Counted from the stretch's first letter, positions 21,401-34,678 are shown. The stretch: 64,000 bases of DNA from Prunella strophiata (GCA_036583965.1 JAZBQD010000013.1:2458144-2522143); one strand, 5' to 3'. Notes: generated by a model not told the origin, from the sequence alone. A program made the numbers and translations.

Positions 21401-24400
21401 ATTTGCACTGAGTGGGCAGGGACTGTGGGCAATCTGGCTGCACTGCTGCCAGGCTTCAGAGGGCAAACCTGTCTTGGGGATGAGCACCCAGCAGCAGGAG
21501 TTTCATGGACCTTGCCCTGGGACCCCTTTCCCTGCTGTGGGCAGGTGAGGAGGGTGCTCAGCAGACACACAAACAGCTCATAGAGCACTACACAGGAAAG
21601 TGCACACCATGCAAGACAGCTCACACCCTAAATGAGAATCTGCACGTACAACTCTTTCATTCCAGTGGTTCTCAACACTTCATACTCTCTGGGTTTGAAG
21701 AACAACAGCCTCAGGAAATAAATGAATTTTTCTTTCTAAAGTCACTCACTGCAGAACCAATACTGCCCCAGTGCTTCAGGCTCACATTTAGCCCAGCTGG
21801 GCTTTGGCAATGCAGTTCATGTCTGTGTGGCCATTTGCAACCCATCAGTTTTGACCTTGGGAGAGAAACACACAGCACAGTTCAGTCCTGGTGCACACCA
21901 GGAGCCACATCCATAGTGGGATGGGCACTGCTGTGCAGTGGGACTGGCTCCTCTCACAGCCCACCACAGCACAGCAGCTGAGCATGTCCAGCCTCCAGCA
22001 GCCCAGGGCTGGACCCTGAAACCACTGGGTGACTCTGCTGCCCAGAAGGGCAGTCACAAAGTCCAGAAACAGGAGCCTGTCTTGACTGGCCTCTGCAGCT
22101 GAATGCAGAAATCCAGCAGGTTTGGTGCTTGCAGCATCTCCTTCTCTGGGCAGAGCACAACACAGGACTGAGGAAAGGATAGGTGCTCAAACACCAGCAA
22201 GTCTCCTGTCCTGAGAGATGCCTCGTGCTGCAGGAGGACAGGACACCTCAAGTACAGATCAGAGAAAAGAGTCCCTGGCTGGTTCATCTCCTGCCTGTCC
22301 CAGTCTCCTTCAGGCCTTGTTTGCTTAGGTGCTGCAAAGGGCACCAGAAATGGCCATTTGCCTAGGAGAGATCAGAATACAAACCTCTGCTCAAAGCACT
22401 TGGAAGCTCTGGTGGAAGGTGTGAGGGGCCAGCTGGGCAGAGCCTGTGCCAGCACAGCTCTGGGAGCACAGCTGGCTTTGGGAGGAGCACCCAGCTGGAC
22501 ACACAGCCCTGCCAGGAGCTCAGCCCAGCAGCTCTCCCCCTCCCTGCCACACACAGGGGCTCTCAGCCTCTCTGGGCTGGCATGGGGCAGGTGCTGGTGC
22601 CATCCCATCTGCTGCCAGCCCACAGCTGCTCCTATTTCCACTGGGAACCACAGATGCCTTTGCCAGGTTTGCACCTGGTCTCTGGGGAGGGCTTGGTTTG
22701 CCTGCCCCACATGCCAGGGCTGCAATTATCTGTCAGAGTGGGACAGCCACAGCTGCATGGCACAGCACAAAGCTGCTTAAACCCCCCTCTATCCACCTGA
22801 GCCCTTTGACCCCCTGACCTTCCCAGGGAGCAATGGCAAAGCATGGGATGCCACAGGCAAAGCACTCCCCAAGGTCAGGGTTGAGAGCAGGGGTGCTACA
22901 AACCCAGACCCTCCTAAACTTCCAGAGCCACAGCAACCACTGCCACCAGCACAAATGGGCTTTTGCAGGGGGTAGAGTGGCCTTCCATGGGAAAGGCTCT
23001 CACCTTCCCCTGCAGACAGAGGCAAAAGGGCTTCCCACAGGCTGCAGCAATGTTCCCACTCTCCCCAGCCAACAACCCTGCTGCTGTGGGTATAACCATT
23101 TTCTGACAGCTGCTGTGCCTCTGTCTCCCACCTTGTCCCCTCACAGCTGCCCCACAGCATTAAGGAAGAGGAACACTTTGCAGTGGGGTCAGCCTGATGT
23201 GTCACAGGGTTTGTGGGAAACAGACCTTGGGGTTTAACAGGGCTGCTTCCCTGAGAGAGCTCCCACAGCCAGAAATGAACCTTGAACTCCAGCAGGGCAG
23301 GACAGAATTGTGCAGAGACAGAAGACTAGATAAAAGAGATTATCCTTTTATAGATATGGATTTTTTTTAAAGAGAGCAGGAAGGAGCAGGAAGGAGAGGC
23401 AGAGTCCAGGGTCTGGTCTGACTGTTCAGATCTGAGGCTACCAGAAAAGCTGGCTGCTCTTGAAAAGGCTTCCTGACTCCCCCCATGCCACCCTGGCTGC
23501 CTGGCTGGCCTCTGCCACAGAGATCCCACCAGCCTCGAGCTAATTTGGGCTCCTGGGTGAGAACACAGAAACACAATAGTGACAGGAATGAAAAGCAATG
23601 GGGAAGACACCCAGGAGACTGATTCTTATCAAAACCCAACAGTATATCAAAGGGCATCTGTGAAGACAGGGAAGAGCCTTTTGTAAAAGCCCCAACTGAG
23701 CCAAATCCTGCAGTTCTTACATGCTGCAGTTTTCACACTCTCTCAGGAACCCCATGATGAAGACTGTCCCCAAGAGGGACCCCTGTGCCAGGCCAGGCCT
23801 TGTGCCAGGCACGCTGCCCACCGAGCACTCACACACCCACAGCACAGTCCCTGCTTGCCCTGTGCATGTGCTCTTTAATTACAGCTTTTATTTGCAAAGC
23901 ATCTCTTACAGAAAAGCCAAATTGCATTACTCTCAGCTTATTAAAATCACACTCAGATTTTCTCAACTGCTAATTACACCCAGGCAGCAGTGTCAGAGTA
24001 ATTAAAGCTGGGATGGACGTTTGGGGATACAGCTGTCACACAGCCCCTTCCTGTGCCAGGCTCAGCTGAGCCCTGCCCAGGCACAGCCCTGCCATGCCAC
24101 CAGAGAAGATGATGCAGGTGAGGCCAAACACCTCCTCAGCACAGGGGAGGAAGCCCCCCTGCAGCAAACCTCCCCAGGTACAGCTGGGCACCCACCCTGA
24201 CTGCTGCAGGGGCTGGGGGAAGGGATACATGGGGCCTTGGGGTGTGGGGAGTGAAAGGGGGTTTTCTCCTGTTTCTGGTGTTAATGGTTGCAATAAATCA
24301 CATTGCCTGGCCAAGCCTCCATTTGCTTTCATGCAAAACAGAGGTTTTGGGCTCCCCTGTTGAAATTAAGCAGCTCTGGGAACAAACCACAGAATGGACT

Positions 24401-26089
24401 CCTGCTGGCACCCAAGCTCTTTAAAGCCTGACTGTGGCACACAGCAGACCTGGGAGTGGATTACACAGGGGAAGGTGTGAAACCCTAGGAACTGAGTTCC
24501 AAAGAGCTGAGAGACAGCAGTAAAAGAGCTTACAGACCTGTGAGGAGCTGGGAGCTGCTGGAGAAGCCAGCTGTGCCTCTGCAACACTTGGTCTTGGCAG
24601 AAGGGCAGCCCAGGTGTGCAAACAGCACAGCAAGCACCTGCCCTGAGCTCAGGCACCAGAAACAGAGCTCTGAGGGCACAGGAGCAGGTAAGCTTTGGGC
24701 AAGTGGGGACTTAACCCCAGCAGTGGCTTCCTGCTGCCAAGGGGATGCTGTGGAGAGTATCACCTCCAGGAAGATAGAGTGCTAATTAGGGAAAGCAGAT
24801 AAAGACTGTGGCTCTTTCAAGATGTGTTTCCTTCCCACTGAAATCCTCACAGTTTCAGTGCTCAGCAGGATGCAAACACATCCTTAAATGATTTCCTGGA
24901 GCCTAGTTTCAAAGATCAGTCCCTTTAAAAGCAGGAACATACCAAGATCAATAGCAGACCCAGGAGAGCTCTAAGCATGCCAGCTCCAAAACCACCAGGC
25001 TTTCACTACAGCCAGTTACCTATCAGGTGCTAAGGGGCGCTGCTACCTTTTCATGTCTGAAAAGACTAGCAAGACTTCCTGAGCAATCAGCCTTACTTAA
25101 GTACCAAGAGAAAAAAAAAAAAATCAGTAGGAAATGTTACATTTCAGAAGCAGCATGATGTGCCTGTGCAATATATCCTGGAGAGGCAAACCCACAGACA
25201 AGTTCACAAGGGAAGAGGAGCAGAGCTCACAGATACTGGATGTGATCCCAAGAACAAGGATATGCTCCTTCTGCCCCTTGAGTAGTTTTACTACAGAATT
25301 CCCTAGAGTCACTAACAGGATGTCCTGGGAAGCAGCTATCAGGTGATCATTTTTAATCTAATACAAGTTACAAGAGAAAATGGAATGATCAAAACTTCAA
25401 GTGGAAAAAGCTGAGTGGGGTGTCCTATGGATGCCAGAGGCAGCACATTCAATATATTTAGCTTTTGACCCAGTAATGAAATAGTAAAGATAACAGATGG
25501 AGCTAGCAAAAGTTGTGGGAAACTTCAAAACTTGAAAACATTTGTGAAACAGGGCAAGTAATAGCTGATGAAATTCAATATAGAGAAATATGTAATTCCA
25601 GGCTGTGATAAATCCATATGAAGGATAGATATATATTGATGGGTTTGAGTTAGAAGTTCCTTACACCACCACTAAATCTCTTACAAAGATTTGGGGGGAA
25701 AAATGCAGCAAGAAGGAAGCAAGAATTTGTTAGCTCCTGATTCATTGGCTCTTAAAGCTCATAAATGAGACTGGGTCTGTAAAGAGGAAAAGTATTTCTT
25801 TGAAAAGGATAAAGAGGACAGAGGACAGAGTTAAGAATCAAAGCTGGCAAATCAAGCTACAGCCATGGAAACTTTTGAAAGAAATAATAACTTAGTACGA
25901 GGAACTTACCTAAGAAATGACATAACAAAGATTATGCCCAACACACTGAAAAATAAAGTGTTTTCAGCCTAGGGTGTTCACTCAAGTACAGCTAACTGCA
26001 GCTCCCTTGGAACAGCATTGAAATCTGTCCAAACAGGAGAATTCCAGTCAGAGGTCATTATTTTATCCCCTAAAACACGTGCGCAGCAT
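18403..26089. other. Non-coding interval between candidate GGT1 promoters
   Basis: I see no conserved protein-coding exon. Long open frames at 21.1-21.6 and 22.3-23.2 kb are low-stop stretches in GC-rich DNA and resemble no family. An AT-rich block at 23.87-24.02 kb has several TAATTA-type cores. A poly-A run lies at about 25,110. If GGT1 transcription starts at the 26-kb island, this is intron. Confidence 0.6.
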
Positions 26090-26720
26090 TAGTGCACGCC
26101 ACAAGAACACCACGCCTGAAAAGCAGGGGCAGGATTCCCGAGAGCTTCAAGCCTTCCTGTCCCTACCTGGAGCCGGTGGCAGGAGGGATCACCGGCCTCA
26201 TCTCACCCGGACCCCGAGCGGAGCCGCTGCCTCCGTGCCCCGGGCGCTCCCGGTGCTCCTACCTGCGCCTAGGGGCCAGCTCCGTGCGGCGCTGCGGCAT
26301 CTCAGGGCTCCTGCCAGCTCATCCCTGCCCGGCCCGGAGAGGAGAGCCTGTTCTCCAGAGCAGCCGGGCCGTTCCCCTGTGGGTGAGAGGCTGGGTCAGT
26401 CCCGCTGCTGGCGCTGGGCACTAGGTGGCACAGACGGGAGGCGCTGCCGGGGGGAACGCGCTGCCAGCAGCGCCATCCCACCCGGGTGTCCCCTCACGGG
26501 GTGTCCCCGCTGCCACTGCCCTGCTGCACCCCGGCCTGCCCGGCCTGGGCTGCAGGGAAGCTGGATAGCCCGGCGGGGCTGTGGCATCCGTGCCGCTGCC
26601 TCCTGCAGCTGCTACTCCTCACCAAGCTCAGGCTCGCTGGATACACCTGGTTTGGCTCAAACTGCGTCAAAAAGAGGGTAAGAATCCCTCCTGGGAGGGC
26701 CTGTCCTGTTTTCCTTGTCA
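26090..26720 (-). promoter_or_regulatory. CpG island, candidate housekeeping GGT1 promoter
   Basis: CpG is dense here compared with flanks on both sides. On the minus strand a consensus donor GCGCAG|GTAGGAG ends a possible first exon at 26,263, which would splice toward GGT1. On the plus strand AGAGG|GTAAGA at 26,678 is a good donor for a divergent transcript. A CTCF-like motif lies inside. A 200-codon plus-strand open frame has no recognisable domain and is probably chance. Assignment to GGT1 is by strand and position only. Confidence 0.5.
26418..26430 (+). promoter_or_regulatory. Candidate CTCF site in CpG island
   Basis: gcactaggtggca matches 12 of 13 positions of CCASYAGRKGGCR, forward on the plus strand. 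Confidence 0.4.
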
Positions 26721-29700
26721 TCAGCCTCCAGGACAATAAATAGCACCTGATCCCCGGAGTGTGGAGAGTGACAGCCAGGGCCAGGGACCCCATCAGTGGT
26801 CCCTCTGCGTCCAGGCCAGTTCTGGGGAGTGGCACCCCAGCACCTTTCCTTTGTCCTGTGGGGATGATGGTGCAAAGGAAGGAAGCACTTAGTCACTGCT
26901 CTTAAAGCATTTGTCACAAGGTAGCTCCTCTGAAGCAGCTCACTCTTCCTCCTGGTTTTCTTCCTTTTCAGCACTGCAATCACCGAGGCAGGACCTGCAC
27001 CCCAGAGCATTCCCAGCTTCATCTTCCTCAATTTCTTTAAGGTGTGGATGGAATTCCTTCCCTGTGAACTGTGTGGACTGACGCGATGAGGCAAACACGG
27101 GCTGAGCCACACAAACCTGCTGTGCTGAGCACAGGAAAAGCCAAAGCACCTCCTGTGGCTGACAGGAAAAAAAGCACGGCAAGGTGGGAGTTTGTGTGTT
27201 GGCCTCTGCCGTTCTGACATTAGAAATTCACTTTACTTTCAGATGTAAACAGAGTGAATGGCTCTGCTGGGGATCCCGGGCTCTGACAGCCGGCAGCGGG
27301 TGCAGGGTGGCACTGGGGCCAGCAGCAAGGGCACAGGTGGCACACATGGGTGTTCTCCAAACCAAACCTGAGCCTGGCAAAGCCCAAAAGAGCTTTTGTG
27401 CTGAGCAGCTCAGTGATGCCAGGTACTAATGACACACAAGTCTCCAAGGAAAAGCCTGTTTGCTTTTCCAGCAGCACTACCCTTTCCTGTCTGTCTGCTC
27501 CTGGCACTGCCCTGCAGACTGCACTGGGGCTAGGGATCACCTGGGCCAAACCCCACAGGGGGAATCCCTCAGGGTGTTGTAGGTGAGAGACAAAACAGAA
27601 TTCAGATGCCTGCAGTGTAAAATCCAAACTCATCCATGGTGCAAACAGGGCAGTAGGTCAGTTTGGCTCAGTGGCTCTTACATTTTAAAGGCTGGAGTGG
27701 GTGGCACTGGTGACCTGGGCAAAACCTGGAGAGAGACTCATGCTAGGTCCTGGGGACAGCTCCAGTCCAGTGTCCAGAGGCTGAGAAGCACAGAGCAGGC
27801 AGAGCAGCCCCTTTCACACCAGGCTGTCACTGACAGGCTGGGAGACCTGCCCCTGATCAGCCCTAAACCTAAATGCTGGGTCACTGCTGTGGTACAACCT
27901 GGCTCTGAAAGGTTGCTGGGCAGGGAAGGAAATGCTCAAAAAAGGCTTTTATGTCTCAATTCCCACTCCAAGATCTGCTTCTTCAAACATTTGGGGGTTT
28001 TTTTTTTTTAGACAAGAGATGTCTTTTTATCTTTGGAAATAAATGGAGAAAAAATAGTCCAACTGAAAAGAAATAAAAGCAGTTGGTTGCTTTTCCAGGC
28101 CTCCCATGAGCTGTAAACACGTTTTAAGAAGTGCTGAGATCTTTGGAGAACATGAAAGTCTTGGTCAGGGAGGCCATCTCCTCAGCAGAAGGACATCTAA
28201 TGTGTCATGGACTCACTTCCCTGTGCCAGAGCCAGTGCTGGGGAGCTTTGAGCTTCCCCTGCAGCACGCCTCAAACCAGCAGCAGCACCTCCAGGCACTG
28301 TGTCTGCTCAGGTCACACTCCACAGCCTGGCCTCCAGTGCCTGGTCCATATACTCCCCTGAGGGCCTGTGGTTGCTCTCAGTGGTTTAGAACTGCTTGCT
28401 AAGATGCTTAGAGCCAGTATAATCTGTGCATTTAGTGGTTTCAAATTCCAAAAGAAGCTTAGCAGCACCAGGTGCTGCCTTCAGCCTCTCCTGCAGGGGC
28501 TTAAGAAGCTTTAATTCTTTTATGAAACCATAACTCCAGCCCATAGCTTTCAACTGGGGAGCTTCTAAGCCAGGTTTTCTAAAAACTCTTCAGAAATATT
28601 TTCATGAGACACACACATGCAAAAAACAAAAGGGATTCCAGAGGGATATATTATAACAGACATTTCTGCCTCTTAAGAGCTGGAAGTGCCAGAGCCCCAT
28701 GGCAAGGTACATTTTAAGTCCTTGCAAGGCTTTCCTCCAATGTTTCTCCTGTCTCAGATCAGCTTCCTAAATGGTCTAATGTATGGTAATGCCTGGAGAG
28801 GTCCCAGGACCTTCCCCTACACATCCCAACAGCCTTGTGAAAGCATCTGCAGGCAAGAGCCTCCTCTGTGCTCCAAACAAAGGCAGGTGGCTGAGCAGAA
28901 AAGCAGCCCCTTGGACACAGGCTGCCCCTGGAAGTGACACTTGCCAGCATTTGCTTCATTACTGCATTGCTCTGCTGTTTTTTTAACTCTGCTGCTCCCC
29001 TCTCCAGGCTGATCAAAAGCACAAGGTGTTACAAAGGGGGCCTTGTGCTGCTGCCTTGAAAGGGCTCCTGCTGCTCCCAGTGACTCTCCCCTCCTTCCTC
29101 TGCAGGGCTTCCCAAGGGTCTTGTGTGTCTGCCAGGGGAAAGCAGAGGGCTGGGAAGGACAGAAAAGGTCCAGGTGGCAGTGGAGAGGTGCAAAAGGTGG
29201 AAGGAAAGAGGGGAAGTGTGAGCCTGGGGCAGAATGTGAGAATAGCCAGAGCTTCCATCCCCTCCCTCTGAAAGCCCCCACAGGGCTGGAAGAGATGCCC
29301 CACAATGCAGGTGTGTGATTCCCTTCCTGACTGGGCCAGGAGGGTCTGGCCAGCCCCACTGCTCCCAGAGCACTGAGGAACATCTCTGGTGGTGCTTTCT
29401 GGGCAGTGCTGCCTGCCCTGCCCTTCTCAGGCACCACAGCCCTGCAGCAGCTCAGAGCAAGGCTGGCAATCCAAACCTCACAGCATCTTCACAGCCCACC
29501 TTAATTCAATCAAGGGAAATTAATCTAAATGAAATGGGTGCAGTGTGCTCCCAGAATGGAGGCAACAGAAATCCTCCAGGCATCTCAGTTGCTGAACTGA
29601 CTGACTGGGAAAGCAGCAGCAGCTCAGAATTCCCCTGTGCTGAGAAGTCAAGGTGAAGCCATGCGTCACTGGAGAGGGCTGGTGACCTTCCCTGGGCTCA

Positions 29701-30091
29701 CAGCAGAGTTTCCATTTCACTGTAACAGGTTGTTAATATTCTCTGTGCAGGCAATATACAGCCCAGCAAATCTGCTTTTATGGGCACTGCAAGGACTTGA
29801 TTAATTCATCCAATAATGAGCAGGCCACTGTCCATAATTACGTAGCAGAACTCTCCTTTTGAAAACCCATCACTGCCTCAGACCCAGAACAGCACCAAGG
29901 GCCTCGTGGGCTGCAAAGAGAGCCTCAGCTGTAGAAGCAAAAGGTTTAAGAGCTAATGAATGTTACATGGGCTATTGCTACCATTTCTCCATCAAATGCA
30001 GAGCCCCAGCAGTGACTGCCTGCATGCAGCTGCTTCCACCAGCACTGATGCTGCAGGAAGTCCCTAACACTGCAGCCCAGCTGATGCTGTG

Positions 30092-30208
30092 TTCATCCTG
30101 TATCTCCCCATCTCCATGTGCTCTGCAGTTTCAGGGAAGAAATCCCCCTCTTGGTTGTCATTAAGAGGACTTCTTCCCCAAAACTGCACTGTCAGGGACA
30201 GATGGACC
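30092..30208. repeat. Duplicated block, copy A
   Basis: It matches 30,779-30,890 over about 110 bases: catcctgt, tctcccc, gggaagaaatccccctc, ggttgtcattaagaggactt, cttccccaaaactgcactgt, ggacagatggac. Differences are scattered substitutions and one gap of about six bases, so this is a diverged local duplication in direct orientation. Confidence 0.85.
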
Positions 30209-30778
30209 TTCTGCAGGTCTGCTGCTGTGTTCAGTCAAGAGCTTGCAGGTGTTTGGGATATGGAGCTCCCACATGAATAGCTCATGGCCAAACAGCAAGT
30301 GCATTTGCCCCTAGATGCAAAGGAATTAAATCTGGAGCCTGCCCTAGCTCTTTGCATGTATGTCTCCAGAGCTACAGCTCCCTTCCCAGCAGGAGGCTTG
30401 GCTTTGAGGGATCTGCCAACAAGCTCAGAGCCACGAGAAATAACAACTTGGGAGCTCAGACAAGCTGGTTTGCAGGCAAACAAAAGCTGAAGCTGTGAAA
30501 GTGTGAGGCAGTCAATGCAGTGTCTGGCAGCACAGCCTCACCTCCGCCTTAATCCTCTTTCCCTTCTTAAACTCTAAATTAATCAATTACACTTCCAGCC
30601 CGGCAAAATCAGTCAGAAATGTAACCTTCATCATACACAAGGCAAACATAATTAGGATTGTCATTCGAAGGCAGCTTGACCAGCATAGCAATGAGAGCAG
30701 CGCCGTGACGGGCAGGCTCCTGGCGGGCGGGGACCACGGGGCTGCGGGCACAGCGCGGCTGTGCCGGGGAGGGCAGTG

Positions 30779-30890
30779 CTCATCCTGTGTCTCCCCAGCT
30801 CCATCTGCTCTGCAGGGAAGAAATCCCCCTCGTGGTTGTCATTAAGAGGACTTCTTCCCCAAAACTGCACTGTCATGGACAGATGGACAG
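30779..30890. repeat. Duplicated block, copy B
   Basis: Second copy of the 30.1-kb block, in the same orientation 0.69 kb downstream. Its right end runs into a secondary tandem duplication. Its left flank (30,690-30,778) is CpG-rich, unlike copy A. Confidence 0.85.
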
Positions 30891-30921
30891 ATGGACCTGC
30901 ACTGTCATGGACAGATGGACC
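30865..30921. repeat. Tandem repeat within copy B
   Basis: ctgcactgtcatggacagat followed by ggac is repeated twice. The first unit has an extra agatggac, giving three cagatgga motifs in all. Confidence 0.85.
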
Positions 30922-30960
30922 TCCTGCCCGGCCCTGTCACTCTGCAGGGCGCTGGGGGCT

Positions 30961-31037
30961 GGCACTGAATGCCCCAGGGCCGTGGCACTGAATGCCCCAG
31001 GGCCGTGGCACTGAGTGCCCCAGGGCCATGGCACTGC
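30961..31037. repeat. 23-bp minisatellite, 3.3 units
   Basis: The unit begins ggcactgaatgccccagggc and ends cgt. Units one and two are identical, unit three has two substitutions, and a partial fourth follows. Confidence 0.9.
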
Positions 31038-34000
31038 ACTGCACAGAATGTTCAGGGCCACATCAGGCAGTGCACGCTCCTGGCAGCCCCTTGGGCTGTG
31101 CCAGCGAGGAAGCCACAACCATCCCCAGCCAGAGATGGGAGCCCAAAGTGCCAGCCCAGAGCTGCACAGGCTGCAGACCCTGCAGGGATGGACATCGTGG
31201 AAATGAGGCCTTGGAAATCCCTGCCCATGACTGCCAGTGTGAGTTCATTAATGGGGTCAGCAATGGTTATCCCCTCCCCGGCCTGCTAATGGGAAACTGA
31301 GTCACGGGGGCCAAGTGATAGCAAGAGCAAGGCAGGAGTGTTCACTGAAAGCATCAGCTCAAGGCTCGAGCACAATCACAAAAATCCATGTGAGTGCTGG
31401 CAGCCAGAGCAAAATCACAAACCCAGCGTGCTCCCAGGTAGCTCCAGAGTGCAGCTGCAGCCCCGTGGCTGCTGCCCCCCTGCAGCAGAGGCAGGGACTT
31501 AGCTAAGGATGAAAGGGTTTCTGTACAAGTCCAACCCTTCAATTCAGGAAGCAGAAACCTGAGAGAGGACACAGCGGGGGCTTATCTGAGAGTGACTTAG
31601 AGAAAATGAAAGAGGAATGACTGCCGGCTGCCTCTCCCAATATTTAAGCTACAAAAGCATCAAATGAAAACAGTGAGTGACAGATTCAGAACAAAGTAAA
31701 TATTTCTTCCCACAGCTGAACGGTGCCATAAGTTGCTGTGGATACCCAAAATTTTCTCAGGCTCAAAAAAAGGGTTTATGAAAAACTTGAAAGGACTATT
31801 AAATGCAGAGATCCACATCTCAGGAAATTTCTGAACTAGGGATGGCTGATGGTAAGGAGAGTACCCAGCAACACACTGACCTACATCCCCCTGTTGTTAT
31901 CCCCCCTGCTGGACATCCTCTATTAACCACTGCTAATTGAGGATCCCAGGGGAAAGAGACCTGTGGTCTGAGCCAGGACAGATCTTCTGTCCTGGCACTG
32001 ATCTGAGCTCTCCTCACTTGCCTGAAAGACAAGGAACTGGGAACATTCCCATTCCTGGGCACTTGGGTGACAAGGAGATGTGCTTATTTGAATAGAATAG
32101 CACAGAATTTGAGTGAATATTGAAAGGATCTCTGCTTTCCATTTTTCCCATTTCTCATGTTAGGAGCAATTTTTGGTAAAATTAACTCAGTCATGCTGCA
32201 CCCAGCTAGATCAGTTGGTAGCACCATGTACCCTGCAATCAGTTTAGAAACAAGATAACATCCTCCTGAGAGGTGCTAAAATATCCACGGGGATGGGATT
32301 TCCAAGTCTCAACCCCACAGCTTGTGGTTGTTGTGAGAAACCCCAGTTCCCACTCTGTTGTACCAAACAAGCTCATGAGCTGATCTAGCTCTCTGTAAAG
32401 TTTCTGGGTGCCCTTGACACTGCAGCAGAGATGAAAGAAAGGTGGGGACACTCCTGCAGATTGATATCTCCCAGGTCTTGCATGCTCACCAGCTGTCTCA
32501 CTCTCTGCTGGGGTTGCATGAGGACCAGAGGATGCAGATTCAGACAGAAGAGTCCACTCCTTCCAAGTAAGCTCCTGCCTCCTCCCCTTGCTGACCATCT
32601 CAGCTATAGAAGAGCATCCACTCACTGTCCTGTGCCCTTTGGAAGCACACTCAGACAGGGCAGGATTATCTCTCAGTCTCCAGAGAGCTGCCAGCCAGGC
32701 ATTCTCCTCCAGTGAAGCCAAGTGGAGCACTGGTGTGTTTCTCATTAGCTCCTATTATCCGTGCTATTGTAGTGCTCCCAGTGCTAAAGCACAGCCGGGA
32801 GACAGCTGAACTGCCCTGCAATTGTTTGTTTGTTAAGAGGATTTGCTCTGTGGCAGGATATTTCCAAGCCACAGGCAGAGGAGGGGTATCCTGGTAACAG
32901 TGCCATCCTCTGAGCCACTTGTGTGCCCTGGTTCTCCCACTGCCTCACAACAATCCACCTGGTTTCATCCCCACCACGAGTAAACTGCAGATTTTGTTCC
33001 TTTCTGAGTCTCAGAGATAAGGTGTGAGCCATACAGAGCCATTGTGCTGATGAACTGATCCTTTGGTTCCACATCCTCTATCACTGCTGCTCCTTTCAGC
33101 AGCACTCAGAGCAGGGCAGGCAGGAGCACAGATCTGTGGCAGCCTGTCCAGCTGCCAGGCAGCAGGGAAAGGCCATCGGGCACCCCTCCTCTGGCACCTT
33201 TACCCATTGCTCCAGCACTTTCTGTCCTTTTCTTTGCTCCCAGTGACAATTCTGCAGCTGTAACACTGCACCCCATATGAGTGATTTTGACCCAGCCTCT
33301 CTCAAAGCTCTCTGACCAGATCCAGAAGTCCTTACTCAGCATCTACTCCCTCCAAATGGGATTAGCTTGAGTCAGTCTCAGCCATATCTCAAGATCTGTT
33401 GATGCTGATTTCCCTCATGCAGGTGCTCAGAGCAGGGAGGGGACAAATGGGCAGATGGACAGTCAGGGCTTTTGTCTGATCAAGTGTTGAGTAAAATTCT
33501 GAGAAGGGCCTTCAGAATCATGGTTAGAATGCTGCACAAACACTGTGACAAAATTAATGCATTAGCCAGGCTGCTTTAGAGTCCAGCCCCTTTTTGTCTC
33601 TGTCTCTTCAAGCCAGACAGGGGTCACCAGTAGAGCATTTGAAAGAGGCTGTCATGATGCAGAGCATCCACATCTCCATCCCTATTGGTGGTGCAGAGGA
33701 AGGTTGAGAAGGAAAATGATCCTTGCAGGCTCTGTACCACAAAAAGCCATGGCCATCCCCATTCCCCCAAGGAGAGAGCCCAACAGCCACAACATTCTTC
33801 CACAGATGCATTGGCTGATGCTTGTCCACGGATGCACAAGGCAGTGGGAACCCCAGCTTGTTCCTACAGCTGTGTGCCCTCACATTACAGCTACCCCTGC
33901 TCTCATGCAGGACCCACAGTCTGCCACAGGCACCTGGGCTCACTGTGGTGATAGTCCTGAACAGAAGTCAGCTTGTGGCTCCAATTCCAAAAAGTAGGGC

Positions 34001-34678
34001 AGGCTGAGCCACTGGTTATGCTGGGAGCATGACTGAGCTGCCTGCAAGGTCTCGGTGGCTGGAGATGGGATCCAGGCTTTGCTTTTTCCCATCCTGTTGG
34101 ATGGCAGTGATTTTGTCTGGGGAAAAGCATGTGCTAAACTTGCTGTGCACTGCTGGAGGAGGGAAGAATGCATACAAGGAAAACAGTTCTACCCACAGCA
34201 GGTGAGGAACCGTGCCAGCATCGTACTATCAGTTGCAGATGACGGGTGGTGGGCAAAATTCCTGCCACTTTCTAGATTAGTAAAACACCTCCTCTGGGTC
34301 CAACAGCAGACTGATAGAAAACACAGCCCACAGAAGCAGTCCCTGCAGATGGTGTGTTTTGAACTACTATTAATCTAGACAACCTTTTGCGATGTTCAAA
34401 GAGTTTGTCCAGGAATGAAATAGCTCCCCAAAACGCCTGGATGGAAGGAGCGGTCTCGGCAGCACCCGCGTCTCTCTTTGTCTTCCCCGCCGAGCATCTC
34501 CCGGCAGAAGCAGCCCGGGCGGAGGAGGCAGGGGCAGCCGCGGGGCAGGCTGAGCACGGAGCCCGCAGAACCCGAACCCGGGGCGCTGCTCCTGCGGGAG
34601 CGCGGGGAGCGCGGGGAGCCGGGGCGGGGCCGGCCGGGCGGGGCGGCTCGGACCCCCCGCCTCCCCGGCGCCTCCCCG

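Larger units (their letters stand above)
26721..34430. other. Intergenic or upstream interval
   Basis: This is the probable boundary between the GGT1 and LRRC75B transcription units. It contains a duplicated block (30.1 and 30.8 kb), two small tandem repeats (30.87-31.04 kb), a small GC-rich patch at 30.69-30.78 kb and AT-rich stretches with homeodomain-like cores at 29.72-29.85 and 30.56-30.66 kb. No coding exon is recognised. Confidence 0.6.

Noticed and set aside
21121..23237. Several overlapping 60-167-codon open frames on both strands
   Set aside because: They overlap in many frames, have no domain, signal or splice structure, and lie in stop-poor GC-rich DNA; they read as chance.
25030..25050. 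CTCF-like aaggggcgctg
   Set aside because: One G short of the core and weak in its 5' half.
26079..26681. 200-codon plus-strand open frame in the CpG island
   Set aside because: Arg/Pro/Ser/Gly-rich composition follows from GC content; no family resemblance, and the island is better explained as a promoter.
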